Below are positions 34,341 to 40,666 of a DNA stretch of 40,666 nt, in pieces. Position numbers and translations under genes: made by a program. The stretch comes from an uncultured Collinsella sp. (GTDB lineage: Bacteria > Actinomycetota > Coriobacteriia > Coriobacteriales > Coriobacteriaceae), in the NCBI GenBank assembly GCA_958429225.1, contig CAUAJB010000008.1, positions 1 through 40,666 of the forward strand, read 5' to 3'. The notes under the pieces are model-generated. The model was not told the origin of the DNA. It worked only from the letters and a program-made list of their open reading frames with translations, and searched no databases. Numbering within the stretch: the stretch's first letter is position 1; each line of letters begins with the position of its first letter.

Positions 34341-35000
34341 TTACTTCACTTCAAACCTTAAGAGCCTTCTCTCTGGCAGATCGGTCATCTTCATCGTATA
34401 AGTCCCAGGAAAAGCCTTCTCAAAACGGACGGTCTCGTAACCTTCGAAATAGTCGTTGGTGTTTTGCATCATGAATGGGACAAGCAACTCGTTCTCCGCC
34501 CCAACCTGTACAGCAAACGCAGCAGAACCGCCCAGAGCCGGCATTGCCTGCGTTATCAGATCGGTATTGACCACAAAGTCATAGTTTGGCGCAGACTCCG
34601 GCACCAAATGCCAAACATACGTTTTGATTCCGCCTTCGACATTGTCCTTATTCCTGACACGCATCTTTACGGCGATAACACACGTGATGTCGGCGTCCTT
34701 CAATTTCGTTTTCGTATCCACGATGCCATATTTTGAATAATCATCATGCGCACGCTTGAGATACTCGCGCGGCGTGAGCAGCTCTGCCCCGTCTATGCAA
34801 AACGAATACCCGTCAGTCGCCACATCCTTCGACCCCAGAAACGCCCCATCCATCGAGAGCCATTCGCCCTCCGCATAATATTTCTCAGGAATGACCGTCC
34901 GGTTCCCGTTAACGACGCTCACCCTCATGCCCGCAATGCCGGTAGCAGCACAGCCGAAAAGAGCAAGCACCGCCCTTCTCGTCCACATGGCCTTCTTCAT
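34341..35000 (-). CDS. Membrane-anchored extracytoplasmic protein, possibly DUF5028-like, last gene of the ABC cassette
   Basis: The product is 219 residues. ATG at 35000 is chosen over a GTG at 35009 (only 2 nt from GAAAGG) because GAAAGG then lies 11 nt upstream; either start is possible. Basic MKKAMWTRR precedes a hydrophobic stretch (about 10-28), an uncleaved anchor or signal peptide with one Cys. The rest looks beta-rich (TCVIAVKMRVRNKDNVEGGI, WHLVPESAPNYDFVV, LPERRLLRFEVK), like an immunoglobulin-type or lipoprotein fold. It resembles the DUF5028 pattern as I remember it; not verified. It follows the ATPase gene by 5 nt, so it probably acts outside the cell with the transporter, as immunity or accessory factor. 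Confidence 0.7.
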   Translation of the reverse strand: MKKAMWTRRAVLALFGCAATGIAGMRVSVVNGNRTVIPEKYYAEGEWLSMDGAFLGSKDVATDGYSFCIDGAELLTPREYLKRAHDDYSKYGIVDTKTKLKDADITCVIAVKMRVRNKDNVEGGIKTYVWHLVPESAPNYDFVVNTDLITQAMPALGGSAAFAVQVGAENELLVPFMMQNTNDYFEGYETVRFEKAFPGTYTMKMTDLPERRLLRFEVK

Positions 35001-35005
35001 CGCGC

Positions 35006-35650
35006 TCACGACCTTTCCCGAACTTTCACAACGGCACCGTCGCGCATACAGTAAACCCGATCGGCCAGCTCCTCGAGCACCTCTCCGTCATGGCTGGACA
35101 GAATAACCTCGCGACCCGTTGATGCCGCCATCGCCACAACGCGCTTGAGCATTTCCACGCCCGCTTCGTCGAGGGCATTTGTTGGCTCATCGAGAACAAG
35201 TAGCTTCGGCTTTTCCATAATTGCCGCAGCTATCCCCAGACGTTGCTTCATCCCAAGCGAGTATGCTCGGAACTTCTTTTTTTCGTCTGCATCGAGCCCC
35301 ACGAGCCGCAGGGCAGAGCGAATGTCCTCGGGGGTGGCAACGCCCTTGATCTGAGCGATGAGCTCCAGATTGTCGTAGCCAGACAGATATCCCAAAAAGG
35401 AAGGCGCCTCGATCAACATCCCCAGACTCGGCGGGAACGAGATGTCCGCCCCAAGCCTTTGGCCATCGATAGAGATTTCGCCTTCGGTAGGCTTGATCAA
35501 TCCGCAGACCGCTCGCATAAGCATGGTCTTACCCGAACCGTTTATCCCCTGAAGCCCAACCACAGTCCCAGGGTCAACCTCGATGGACACGTTGCGCAGA
35601 ACATCGTTTTTGCCCATGCGCTTCGATACGTCCCTAACGATTACGCTCAT
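35006..35650 (-). CDS. ABC transporter ATP-binding protein
   Basis: The product is 214 residues from ATG at 35650, which overlaps the permease stop (ATGA), with GGGGGAC upstream. Walker A is GINGSGKT (35-42), signature YSLGMKQRLGIA (130-141), Walker B LLVLDEPTN (150-158), H-loop H187 in LSSHDGE. A Glu replaces the usual Gln of the Q-loop region (GMLIEAPSF), as in many ABC-2 exporters for peptides and antibiotics (BcrA/lantibiotic-immunity type). It powers the two membrane subunits encoded just upstream. It is short for the family, lacking the extra C-terminal domain. Confidence 0.94.
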   Translation of the reverse strand: MSVIVRDVSKRMGKNDVLRNVSIEVDPGTVVGLQGINGSGKTMLMRAVCGLIKPTEGEISIDGQRLGADISFPPSLGMLIEAPSFLGYLSGYDNLELIAQIKGVATPEDIRSALRLVGLDADEKKKFRAYSLGMKQRLGIAAAIMEKPKLLVLDEPTNALDEAGVEMLKRVVAMAASTGREVILSSHDGEVLEELADRVYCMRDGAVVKVRERS

Positions 35651-36483
35651 ATCTTGTCCCCCTTTTCTATAAGGTCGGCCCTTCGAAACCACAGTCCACC
35701 CAACGATAGGCATAGCGACATAATCACAATTGAAAACAAGCCACTCGAGCCCGCCGCGATTCCCTCTTTGACAATTCCGCCCCAGCGCAACAGCATTAAG
35801 GCGTTGCCCAACAGTGCCCAATGCCGCGCATATGCCGAGCAGATCAGGTAGCTCATTACAACTACGAACGAGACTGACGGCCCAAGCACAAACCCGACCG
35901 CCGTCTGCGCAAACGAAAGCGCCTCGAAAGCAAGAAAGAGACCTACGAAAAACGGCAGCGCATCCGCCTCGGCAGCTTTGAGAAACCACGGCGCCAAATT
36001 AGCCAGCTGAAGCGACTCGCCATGAATGACCGCGCTGAACGAGGCGCTCACCATCAAGCTCCAAATCACAACAGAGCAAACCACCACGAGCAGCGAAAAT
36101 GCCGTTACCGCCGCCACTGAGATAAAACGCGAGGCCCACCAAAGGGTTCTTGACCGGCATCGAACAAGCGCTTGCAAACCAAACCCGTGCAACGATTCGG
36201 TCGGATAATCGAGTGTTGTATAGAGAATAAGCAGAATGAGGAATAGCCACCCTAACGGAGGCACAAACATGAGCCCGGGCCTAGGCTCAAACGGAGCGGA
36301 TCCGGCAAACACGAGCGCGAGATTATCAGCAAACCCCAAGGCATTCGTCCTGACCCCATACACAGAAGACAAGCCGTAGGCGTACACCAAGTTCGCAACG
36401 GTCACTGCCGCAATCGCAATAAAAGTAAGGATGTTCTTCTTCAAAACGGTCCTCAGGTCCGCGGCGACCAGCCTAAACAGCAT
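35647..36483 (-). CDS. ABC-2-type transporter permease subunit (second)
   Basis: The product is 278 residues from ATG at 36483, overlapping the previous stop by 1 nt (TGATG). About six membrane helices are predicted with a first external loop of about 40 residues, which fits ABC-2 exporters. MLFRLVAADLRTVLKKNIL is the amphipathic N-terminal helix expected to contact the ATPase. Another interfacial basic segment (LVRCRSRTLWWASRF) follows helix 2. Residue identity to the first permease looks low, so the pair would form a heterodimer. The substrate is unknown; position after a secreted-protein gene suggests its export or self-protection. Confidence 0.85.
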   Translation of the reverse strand: MLFRLVAADLRTVLKKNILTFIAIAAVTVANLVYAYGLSSVYGVRTNALGFADNLALVFAGSAPFEPRPGLMFVPPLGWLFLILLILYTTLDYPTESLHGFGLQALVRCRSRTLWWASRFISVAAVTAFSLLVVVCSVVIWSLMVSASFSAVIHGESLQLANLAPWFLKAAEADALPFFVGLFLAFEALSFAQTAVGFVLGPSVSFVVVMSYLICSAYARHWALLGNALMLLRWGGIVKEGIAAGSSGLFSIVIMSLCLSLGGLWFRRADLIEKGDKI

Positions 36484-37364
36484 CAGACCACCTCGCGTCT
36501 TTTTAAGAATCTCGCGGAAATCAAAGAAAAGACGAACAGCAAGATGATTTCCGCAAACCCCGCTCGAATGTCGGGCCAGTTATTTAGTGATTCCGACCTG
36601 ATGCTGTTAAGAATGTTGCAGTTAAAGCCGACGCATGAAAGGACGCTAAAAATCCAGTCGTTAACAAAGTGCCATGCAACCATAATCAGATATGGAACGA
36701 CCATCGCCTTGATTCTGCTGCGAAACACAACCGACAGACCGGTCACGGCCATGGATAGAGCCCCCAGCGCCACCGCATCGAACAGTGTATAAACCAGCAC
36801 GTATAACAGAGGCCGGGAATAAAACAGGCCAGAAAAATAGCTATGCAGATAGAGCCCGACGTAAGTCGATTCGTCGACCCGGGGGAGATACGCGGGAAAC
36901 AGCATTGAGACAATCAGGAAGTTCACGAGTAGCGGAATAGCCGTGACCGCAAACGCAGAGAGAAAAGCAGACAGCATCTTCACGTTCACGTATGCATTTC
37001 TAGAAACACGTGTGCAGATCTGCGCCTCGTAACCGTTCAAACGCTCGGACAGGCATGACCACGACCCGGCCAACATGGCAAGCAACGGCAGCGCATAGAA
37101 AAACACCGACGCTAGCAACGGCGCGTTCGCGCTCACAACGATCCAGTTACCAAAGCTACTTTCACGCGTTTGGCCGAGGTATGTCTGAGACTGCAGACCA
37201 ATGCCGTAGCCAAAAGATAACAGCTGCTTGCGCTCGGCCTCGAGTGTCCACCACGCCTCGATGGCAGCTGCCATCGAAATGGCAGTTGCAACCATAAGGG
37301 TCAACGCAAATATAGGATTGCCAAATATCTTGGACAGCTCGTGCCGCATTAGATTTCTATTCAA
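36483..37364 (-). CDS. ABC-2-type transporter permease subunit (first)
   Basis: The product is 293 residues from TTG at 37364, chosen because GGAGGG lies 9 nt upstream; the alternative ATG at 37349 is too far from that site. MRHELSKIFGNPIFALTLM is the typical cytoplasmic start of ABC-2 permeases. A long external loop (about 45-80) follows helix 1, and about six helices are predicted. RLNGYEAQICTRVSRNAYVNVKML is the conserved coupling region after helix 2, like that of bacitracin- or lantibiotic-type exporters. It starts the overlapping permease-permease-ATPase run and is separated from the secreted-protein gene by a strong hairpin. Confidence 0.82.
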   Translation of the reverse strand: MNRNLMRHELSKIFGNPIFALTLMVATAISMAAAIEAWWTLEAERKQLLSFGYGIGLQSQTYLGQTRESSFGNWIVVSANAPLLASVFFYALPLLAMLAGSWSCLSERLNGYEAQICTRVSRNAYVNVKMLSAFLSAFAVTAIPLLVNFLIVSMLFPAYLPRVDESTYVGLYLHSYFSGLFYSRPLLYVLVYTLFDAVALGALSMAVTGLSVVFRSRIKAMVVPYLIMVAWHFVNDWIFSVLSCVGFNCNILNSIRSESLNNWPDIRAGFAEIILLFVFSLISARFLKRREVV

Positions 37365-37383
37365 GCGACATCACCCTCCCTTC

Positions 37384-37415
37384 GGCCGGGCCGAGCAGCA
37401 ACACTCGGCCCGGCC
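37384..37415 (-). promoter_or_regulatory. Strong intercistronic hairpin between the secreted-protein gene and the ABC transporter genes
   Basis: A perfect 12-bp GC-only-rich stem GGCCGGGCCGAG / CTCGGCCCGGCC (loop of 8) has no T-run. It could protect the 3' end of the upstream message or dampen read-through, so that the secreted protein is made in excess over the transporter. Confidence 0.7.
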
Positions 37416-37443
37416 CTAATCACAACAAGAAGCTGCGGATTGG

Positions 37444-37956
37444 CTAGGAGGGAAGTTTGTTAAAATGGCCAAAGCAATCGGGGCTCCACTTTCCATAGAC
37501 CGTGCCGTATCCGGACTCGGCCCATGCAGTCAGACGAGCATAGCTGCGTTTATTCTCACGGACGAGATTGTATATCTCCCATTCACGCTCATGGTTGGAG
37601 CGATACACGCCCTGCGTGCAATTCAAATTGCCCGTTCCTCTATTGTCATAGGCACCGTCCACGTACAAACGTAACGGCTTTCCTGAATAGCCTTTGATCC
37701 AAATGTAGACTGAAGATGAATCTTCTTTCTGGCGATAGCCGGTTGCGCTCGTGCCAGAACATTGAAAAGCGAAATCTCTATCTTCGTTGTTCTTGCATGT
37801 GGCAATTCCGGCATCCGCGCTCTGCGAAATGCTAGAAACCTGGGAAGTGTCAAACTCCTCTTGAGCAAATGATGCGGCAGGTGCACCCATCGACAAGCCC
37901 GCAACAATCGCCAAGCCGACTCCGATTCGAGCAATAGCGCTCCTTGGCTTAATCAT
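37444..37956 (-). CDS. Secreted four-cysteine protein, possibly DUF2712- or lactococcin-972-like
   Basis: The product is 170 residues. ATG at 37956 has GGAG 6 nt upstream, and a TTG four codons earlier lacks this. A classic signal peptide (basic 1-10, hydrophobic 11-27, cleavage after SFA at about 31) leaves a mature protein of about 139 residues with Cys 54, 66, 113 and 161, probably two disulphides. Aromatic and glycine-rich patches (SSSVYIWIKGYSGKPLRLYV, TAWAESGYGTVYGKWSPD) recall DUF2712 or lactococcin-972-type secreted proteins. That resemblance is by memory only. Upstream is the LuxR-type regulator, downstream an ABC-2 exporter, the usual setting of small secreted bacteriocins or sensed factors. 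Confidence 0.72.
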   Translation of the reverse strand: MIKPRSAIARIGVGLAIVAGLSMGAPAASFAQEEFDTSQVSSISQSADAGIATCKNNEDRDFAFQCSGTSATGYRQKEDSSSVYIWIKGYSGKPLRLYVDGAYDNRGTGNLNCTQGVYRSNHEREWEIYNLVRENKRSYARLTAWAESGYGTVYGKWSPDCFGHFNKLPS

Positions 37957-38029
37957 GGCCTTCTCCAATCAAAAGCGGTTAACAATGCGTCGACGCACGG
38001 CAACCTTTGCATGAATAGAGAAAGATGTC

Positions 38030-38070
38030 TGTAAACACCCGCTATTGAGTTGATCGCTCAGGCGTTTACA
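38030..38070. promoter_or_regulatory. Inverted repeat upstream of the secreted-protein gene, candidate operator
   Basis: TGTAAACACC (38030-38039) and GGCGTTTACA (38061-38070) are complementary at 9 of 10 positions, with an inner TGAG/CTCA pair. The right half overlaps the LuxR gene stop codon. It is a good candidate site for the adjacent regulator, or a hairpin at the end of its transcript. Confidence 0.45.
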
Positions 38071-40207
38071 CGTTATCTACCTGCGATAACAATGAAACAA
38101 GCTCCGCTTTATTCTTGATCTTCAACTGGCGGTAAGATGCAGACCGCAGTGCTTGCACCGTAGATGCAGCGTAACCGACATCCTCCGCAATGGTCTTTGT
38201 CGTTGCGCCTTCTGCCGTCATCAGCAAAATTTGCGACTGAACATCAGAAAGGGAGCGCGACGCAAGCAGGGCAAGCTGGCGCACGCGAGCTGCTTCGGTA
38301 AGCCCGTTCGCGCGGTACTCCAAGACGGCCTTCTCGTTCTCAACCGAGCGAGTGAGCGCGATGTGCGTGACGAACATGGGCGCAGACCAGCAGACGATCA
38401 CCGTTGCCACGACGACATTGACAGCCGAACTTTGCCCCAGCAACGAAGTAAGGAACAACGGCTCGAAAACCATCAGATCCTGCGCCATGTTGAGCAAGAC
38501 AGCCCAAACAGGAGCCGTCGCCCCAAAGCAAAGCATCCATACCCCGAGCATTTTGCGCTGCGGACAGCTACGCAGCACTATATATGTGAGCAGCATCCCC
38601 GTCAGTACCGCAAGTCCATGGATTCGCCCCCTAGTGGCTGCATAGATTAAAGCGGATACACCTATTAACGCCAACGGCACGATAGCCCGAGTACGGCCAC
38701 GCGCCTTAAATGAACACAGCCCAACAGCGAGCGAAGCCATAGACGTCATGCCGCAAAACAGGACCGGCACAGCCATCAACGGATCGCGTACGCACCTCCA
38801 TGCCGCGATATAGACAAAAGACCACTCCACAGCAGACAGTATCGCCCATACGCACGGGCTTCCGAGCCCGATCGCCCCATCCGCTCCATCCAGATCGTCC
38901 CCGCGCTTCGGTTTTCTACCCGCGCTGCACAGCGACAGAAGCAGCCCGAGACCCAATGTATAGCTTGCAAGAGAAAAGGCGATTGCATGCGTAACACCGG
39001 ATCCCCAATAACTATCCGCCATTACCAAGGGGCCCGCTGCAAGGAGGATGAAAAATAATGTGAGCAGGTATCGAAACAGCCGGCGCGTTCGAGCTGATGC
39101 CGACATATCGTCAGCATGCCGCTGCGGCAGCTCAGGCCCTACAGTATCACCCTCACCCGCAAACAACGCCACGAGCTCGCGTGAGCCCGCAACCGACGCC
39201 TTCCCGTATGCTCGGTGAAGCGTTGTTCGCACCGTCGATGGCTTCGTACCCGTCTCCCTGGCAATTTCCGCCGGCGTTTTCCCTTTGAGCAGCAGTCGGA
39301 CAAACTGCTCTTCTCGAGGCGACAGGGCAGGGGAAAACACCCCCGCATCGAATGGGTCGGACGTGCGAGGGGTATCCGAATTGTTGTCCCGTTTCTCCCT
39401 TAGCAATGTGTATACGAAGGCGGCAACAGCAATAGCGGACCCCATCGACAGTGATGCAATGACCGTGGCACCGCTTGCAAAATATGCCACCTCGACAGCC
39501 GGAACAAGGCCAATGGGAACTGCTACGAGCACAGAACGGGCAAACACGTTGCCCTGCCCCCGACCAAAGGCGCGGGGACAGCAAAGCAGCGGGACCGCAG
39601 CCAATACGAGATAGACCAGAGGAATTAAAAGCACGATGCCAATTGATGCGGCCGTTACAGAGGGCATCCCCCATGGCTCGGGAACGACTCTCCATGAAAC
39701 TCGACAGCAAAACAGCAGGCAAGACAGGACAACTATTGTTTCTGCAAAAAGCGCGCTCTGCGGTCGGCGGGTCCCCCTTTCGCCGTCCCGCGCCGCCCCC
39801 CGTATCAAAGGAGAGCCCGCCGTATCCCAAATTACATATGAGAGGAGCAACGACCCAGTGAAGCACGAGGCGCATGAAACGCCGCGCAACAACCAGATAG
39901 GCGCAAACACGAATGGAATAGAATCTCCGCGAGCATAGAAGGCCAAGTCGGCCCATTCGGGAACCGTAGCAATAACACCAAGGAAAACACCGATAGCACC
40001 GAGATGCTTCGGCCGTCTTATTTCTCTCCCCTTGCGGAGCGCAACACCGTGACCAAACGCCGCGAGGCATGCGCCAAGGATAACGAGCCAGGTCATTGCA
40101 CCTGATGCCAGGCCGATTGAAGATGAAAACCGGTGATAAGGGGTGACCGCCATTACGATAAGCGCAACGGCACAGGCAGATGTAGCAGAACGGCGGGAAA
40201 AGAGCAT
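38066..40207 (-). CDS. Membrane-bound LuxR-family regulator with internal duplication (two membrane-plus-helix-turn-helix halves)
   Basis: The product is 713 residues from ATG at 40207 (GGAGG 4 nt upstream); an ATG at 40249 with a weaker GGAG is the alternative. Half 1 has about eight membrane helices (residues about 10-275) and a LuxR-type helix-turn-helix at about 294-350 (ALSPREEQFVRLLLKGKTPA, then EIARETGTKPSTVRTTLHRA). Half 2 again has about eight helices (about 375-620) and a second helix-turn-helix at about 651-710 (LSDVQSQILLMTAEGATTKT, then IAEDVGYAASTVQAL). Coriobacteria carry many regulators with one such unit. Two in one chain suggest a covalent dimer with membrane sensing. It directly precedes the secreted-protein/ABC cassette on the same strand and is its probable regulator. 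Confidence 0.85.
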   Translation of the reverse strand: MLFSRRSATSACAVALIVMAVTPYHRFSSSIGLASGAMTWLVILGACLAAFGHGVALRKGREIRRPKHLGAIGVFLGVIATVPEWADLAFYARGDSIPFVFAPIWLLRGVSCASCFTGSLLLSYVIWDTAGSPLIRGAARDGERGTRRPQSALFAETIVVLSCLLFCCRVSWRVVPEPWGMPSVTAASIGIVLLIPLVYLVLAAVPLLCCPRAFGRGQGNVFARSVLVAVPIGLVPAVEVAYFASGATVIASLSMGSAIAVAAFVYTLLREKRDNNSDTPRTSDPFDAGVFSPALSPREEQFVRLLLKGKTPAEIARETGTKPSTVRTTLHRAYGKASVAGSRELVALFAGEGDTVGPELPQRHADDMSASARTRRLFRYLLTLFFILLAAGPLVMADSYWGSGVTHAIAFSLASYTLGLGLLLSLCSAGRKPKRGDDLDGADGAIGLGSPCVWAILSAVEWSFVYIAAWRCVRDPLMAVPVLFCGMTSMASLAVGLCSFKARGRTRAIVPLALIGVSALIYAATRGRIHGLAVLTGMLLTYIVLRSCPQRKMLGVWMLCFGATAPVWAVLLNMAQDLMVFEPLFLTSLLGQSSAVNVVVATVIVCWSAPMFVTHIALTRSVENEKAVLEYRANGLTEAARVRQLALLASRSLSDVQSQILLMTAEGATTKTIAEDVGYAASTVQALRSASYRQLKIKNKAELVSLLSQVDNV

Positions 40208-40349
40208 ATGGCCTCCATAGCGTGTCATTATATCGCTCGGGCTGCTCATTTATCTCCGCGCCTGCACCAGCCAGCATCAACGATTCAGGCGGACTCCAAT
40301 CCGAGCCAGATCACGGTCCAGCTTTTGTCCGCAGTCCCCGCATCAAAGC

Positions 40350-40489
40350 GGGATGCGCTTTCCTTTTGAGTATCGATCCGGAAACTGCATCCCGTTCTAG
40401 GCCAATATTCTGGGATGCAGTTTCCGCAGCCTACCCCATTCGGAAAACGCATCCCGTAATTTGGACGAAAACTGGGACGCGCTTTCCGG
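40350..40489. repeat. Cluster of alternating REP-like half-sites
   Basis: Five copies of a motif close to GGGATGCRSTTTCC occur: direct at 40350-40363, 40412-40425 and 40474-40487, inverted at 40379-40393 and 40442-40455. They form two hairpins (arms GGAAACTGCATCCC and GGAAAACGCATCCC with their partners) of about equal spacing. No gene lies between 40208 and 40646. Confidence 0.8.
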
Positions 40490-40646
40490 ATGGGTCGAGA
40501 CGAGGGCCAAGTCAGACAGGCCACCTCGCCCCGCTACCTTCACCATGCGCCCGAGCGTGCTAAACTAGCAGCATCTATGCCACCGCGAACGGCTCGGCTC
40601 CACGCCCGCCACTCGCAAACGAACTTTAAACGCACGAGGGTTGGCC

Positions 40647-40666
40647 ATGCCGCTTTTCTCGCAACA
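40647..40666 (+). CDS. Possible start of a plus-strand gene cut by the right edge
   Basis: An ATG at 40647 follows GAGGG with 7 nt spacing, and a TAAACT at about 40560 could be a -10. Only MPLFSQ is visible, so the product cannot be named. Confidence 0.35.

Overview
The window reads as chromosomal DNA of a high-GC, obligately anaerobic gut Actinomycetota. Coriobacteriia, most likely Collinsella or a close relative, fits best. This is inference: the evidence is GC-rich codon use with strong Shine-Dalgarno sites, a one-piece pyruvate:ferredoxin oxidoreductase, a rubrerythrin, a lone carbamate kinase, a multi-membrane LuxR-type regulator and paired LytS/LytTR two-component systems. No rRNA, CRISPR array, insertion sequence or prophage was seen. 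Nearly all genes lie on the minus strand; only three complete genes and one right-edge start are on the plus strand.

Layout. 1-2214: 5' part of rmuC, a nucleotidyltransferase/helix-turn-helix pair resembling a toxin-antitoxin module, and a small membrane protein. 2468-4100: a four-helix membrane protein and a rubrerythrin, each followed by a copy of the same long-stem repeat plus terminator. 4215-6066: a MutY-like glycosylase coupled to an Rrf2 regulator, then tRNA-Asp. 6175-15083: a YfcE-type phosphodiesterase, the operon glycosyltransferase-LytS-LytTR, a UMF1-type transporter, a zinc phospholipase-C-like protein, and a second LytS/LytTR pair. 15202-18062: an APC permease and an amidohydrolase, a likely uptake-plus-hydrolysis unit. 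18418-24764: a membrane-anchored C39-like protein, carbamate kinase and pyruvate:ferredoxin oxidoreductase, which together suggest anaerobic pyruvate and carbamoyl-phosphate energy metabolism. 25216-28904: a translationally coupled signalling operon of Ser/Gly-rich membrane protein, Ser/Thr kinase and FHA protein. 29150-33405: dnaX, ybaB and recR, interrupted by a small gene on the opposite strand. 33521-34237: a YcxB-like membrane protein.

34341-40207 is the most distinctive region. A membrane regulator built as two tandem copies of (about eight membrane helices + LuxR helix-turn-helix) sits directly upstream of a secreted four-cysteine protein. This is followed by two ABC-2 permeases, their ATPase and a membrane-anchored extracytoplasmic protein, with every junction from the first permease onward overlapping or nearly so. 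It looks like a regulated secreted-factor/exporter cassette (bacteriocin-like, immunity or envelope-stress), but its function is not known from sequence.

The intergenic spaces hold several unrelated inverted-repeat families. These include a pair of copies whose two stem arms have changed together, REP-like units that overlap stop codons, and a run of alternating half-sites at the right end. Intrinsic-terminator-like hairpins 20-40 nt upstream of several start codons suggest leader attenuation or very tight packing. All coordinates, motifs and repeats were read by eye; family names come from recognised motifs without database searches.
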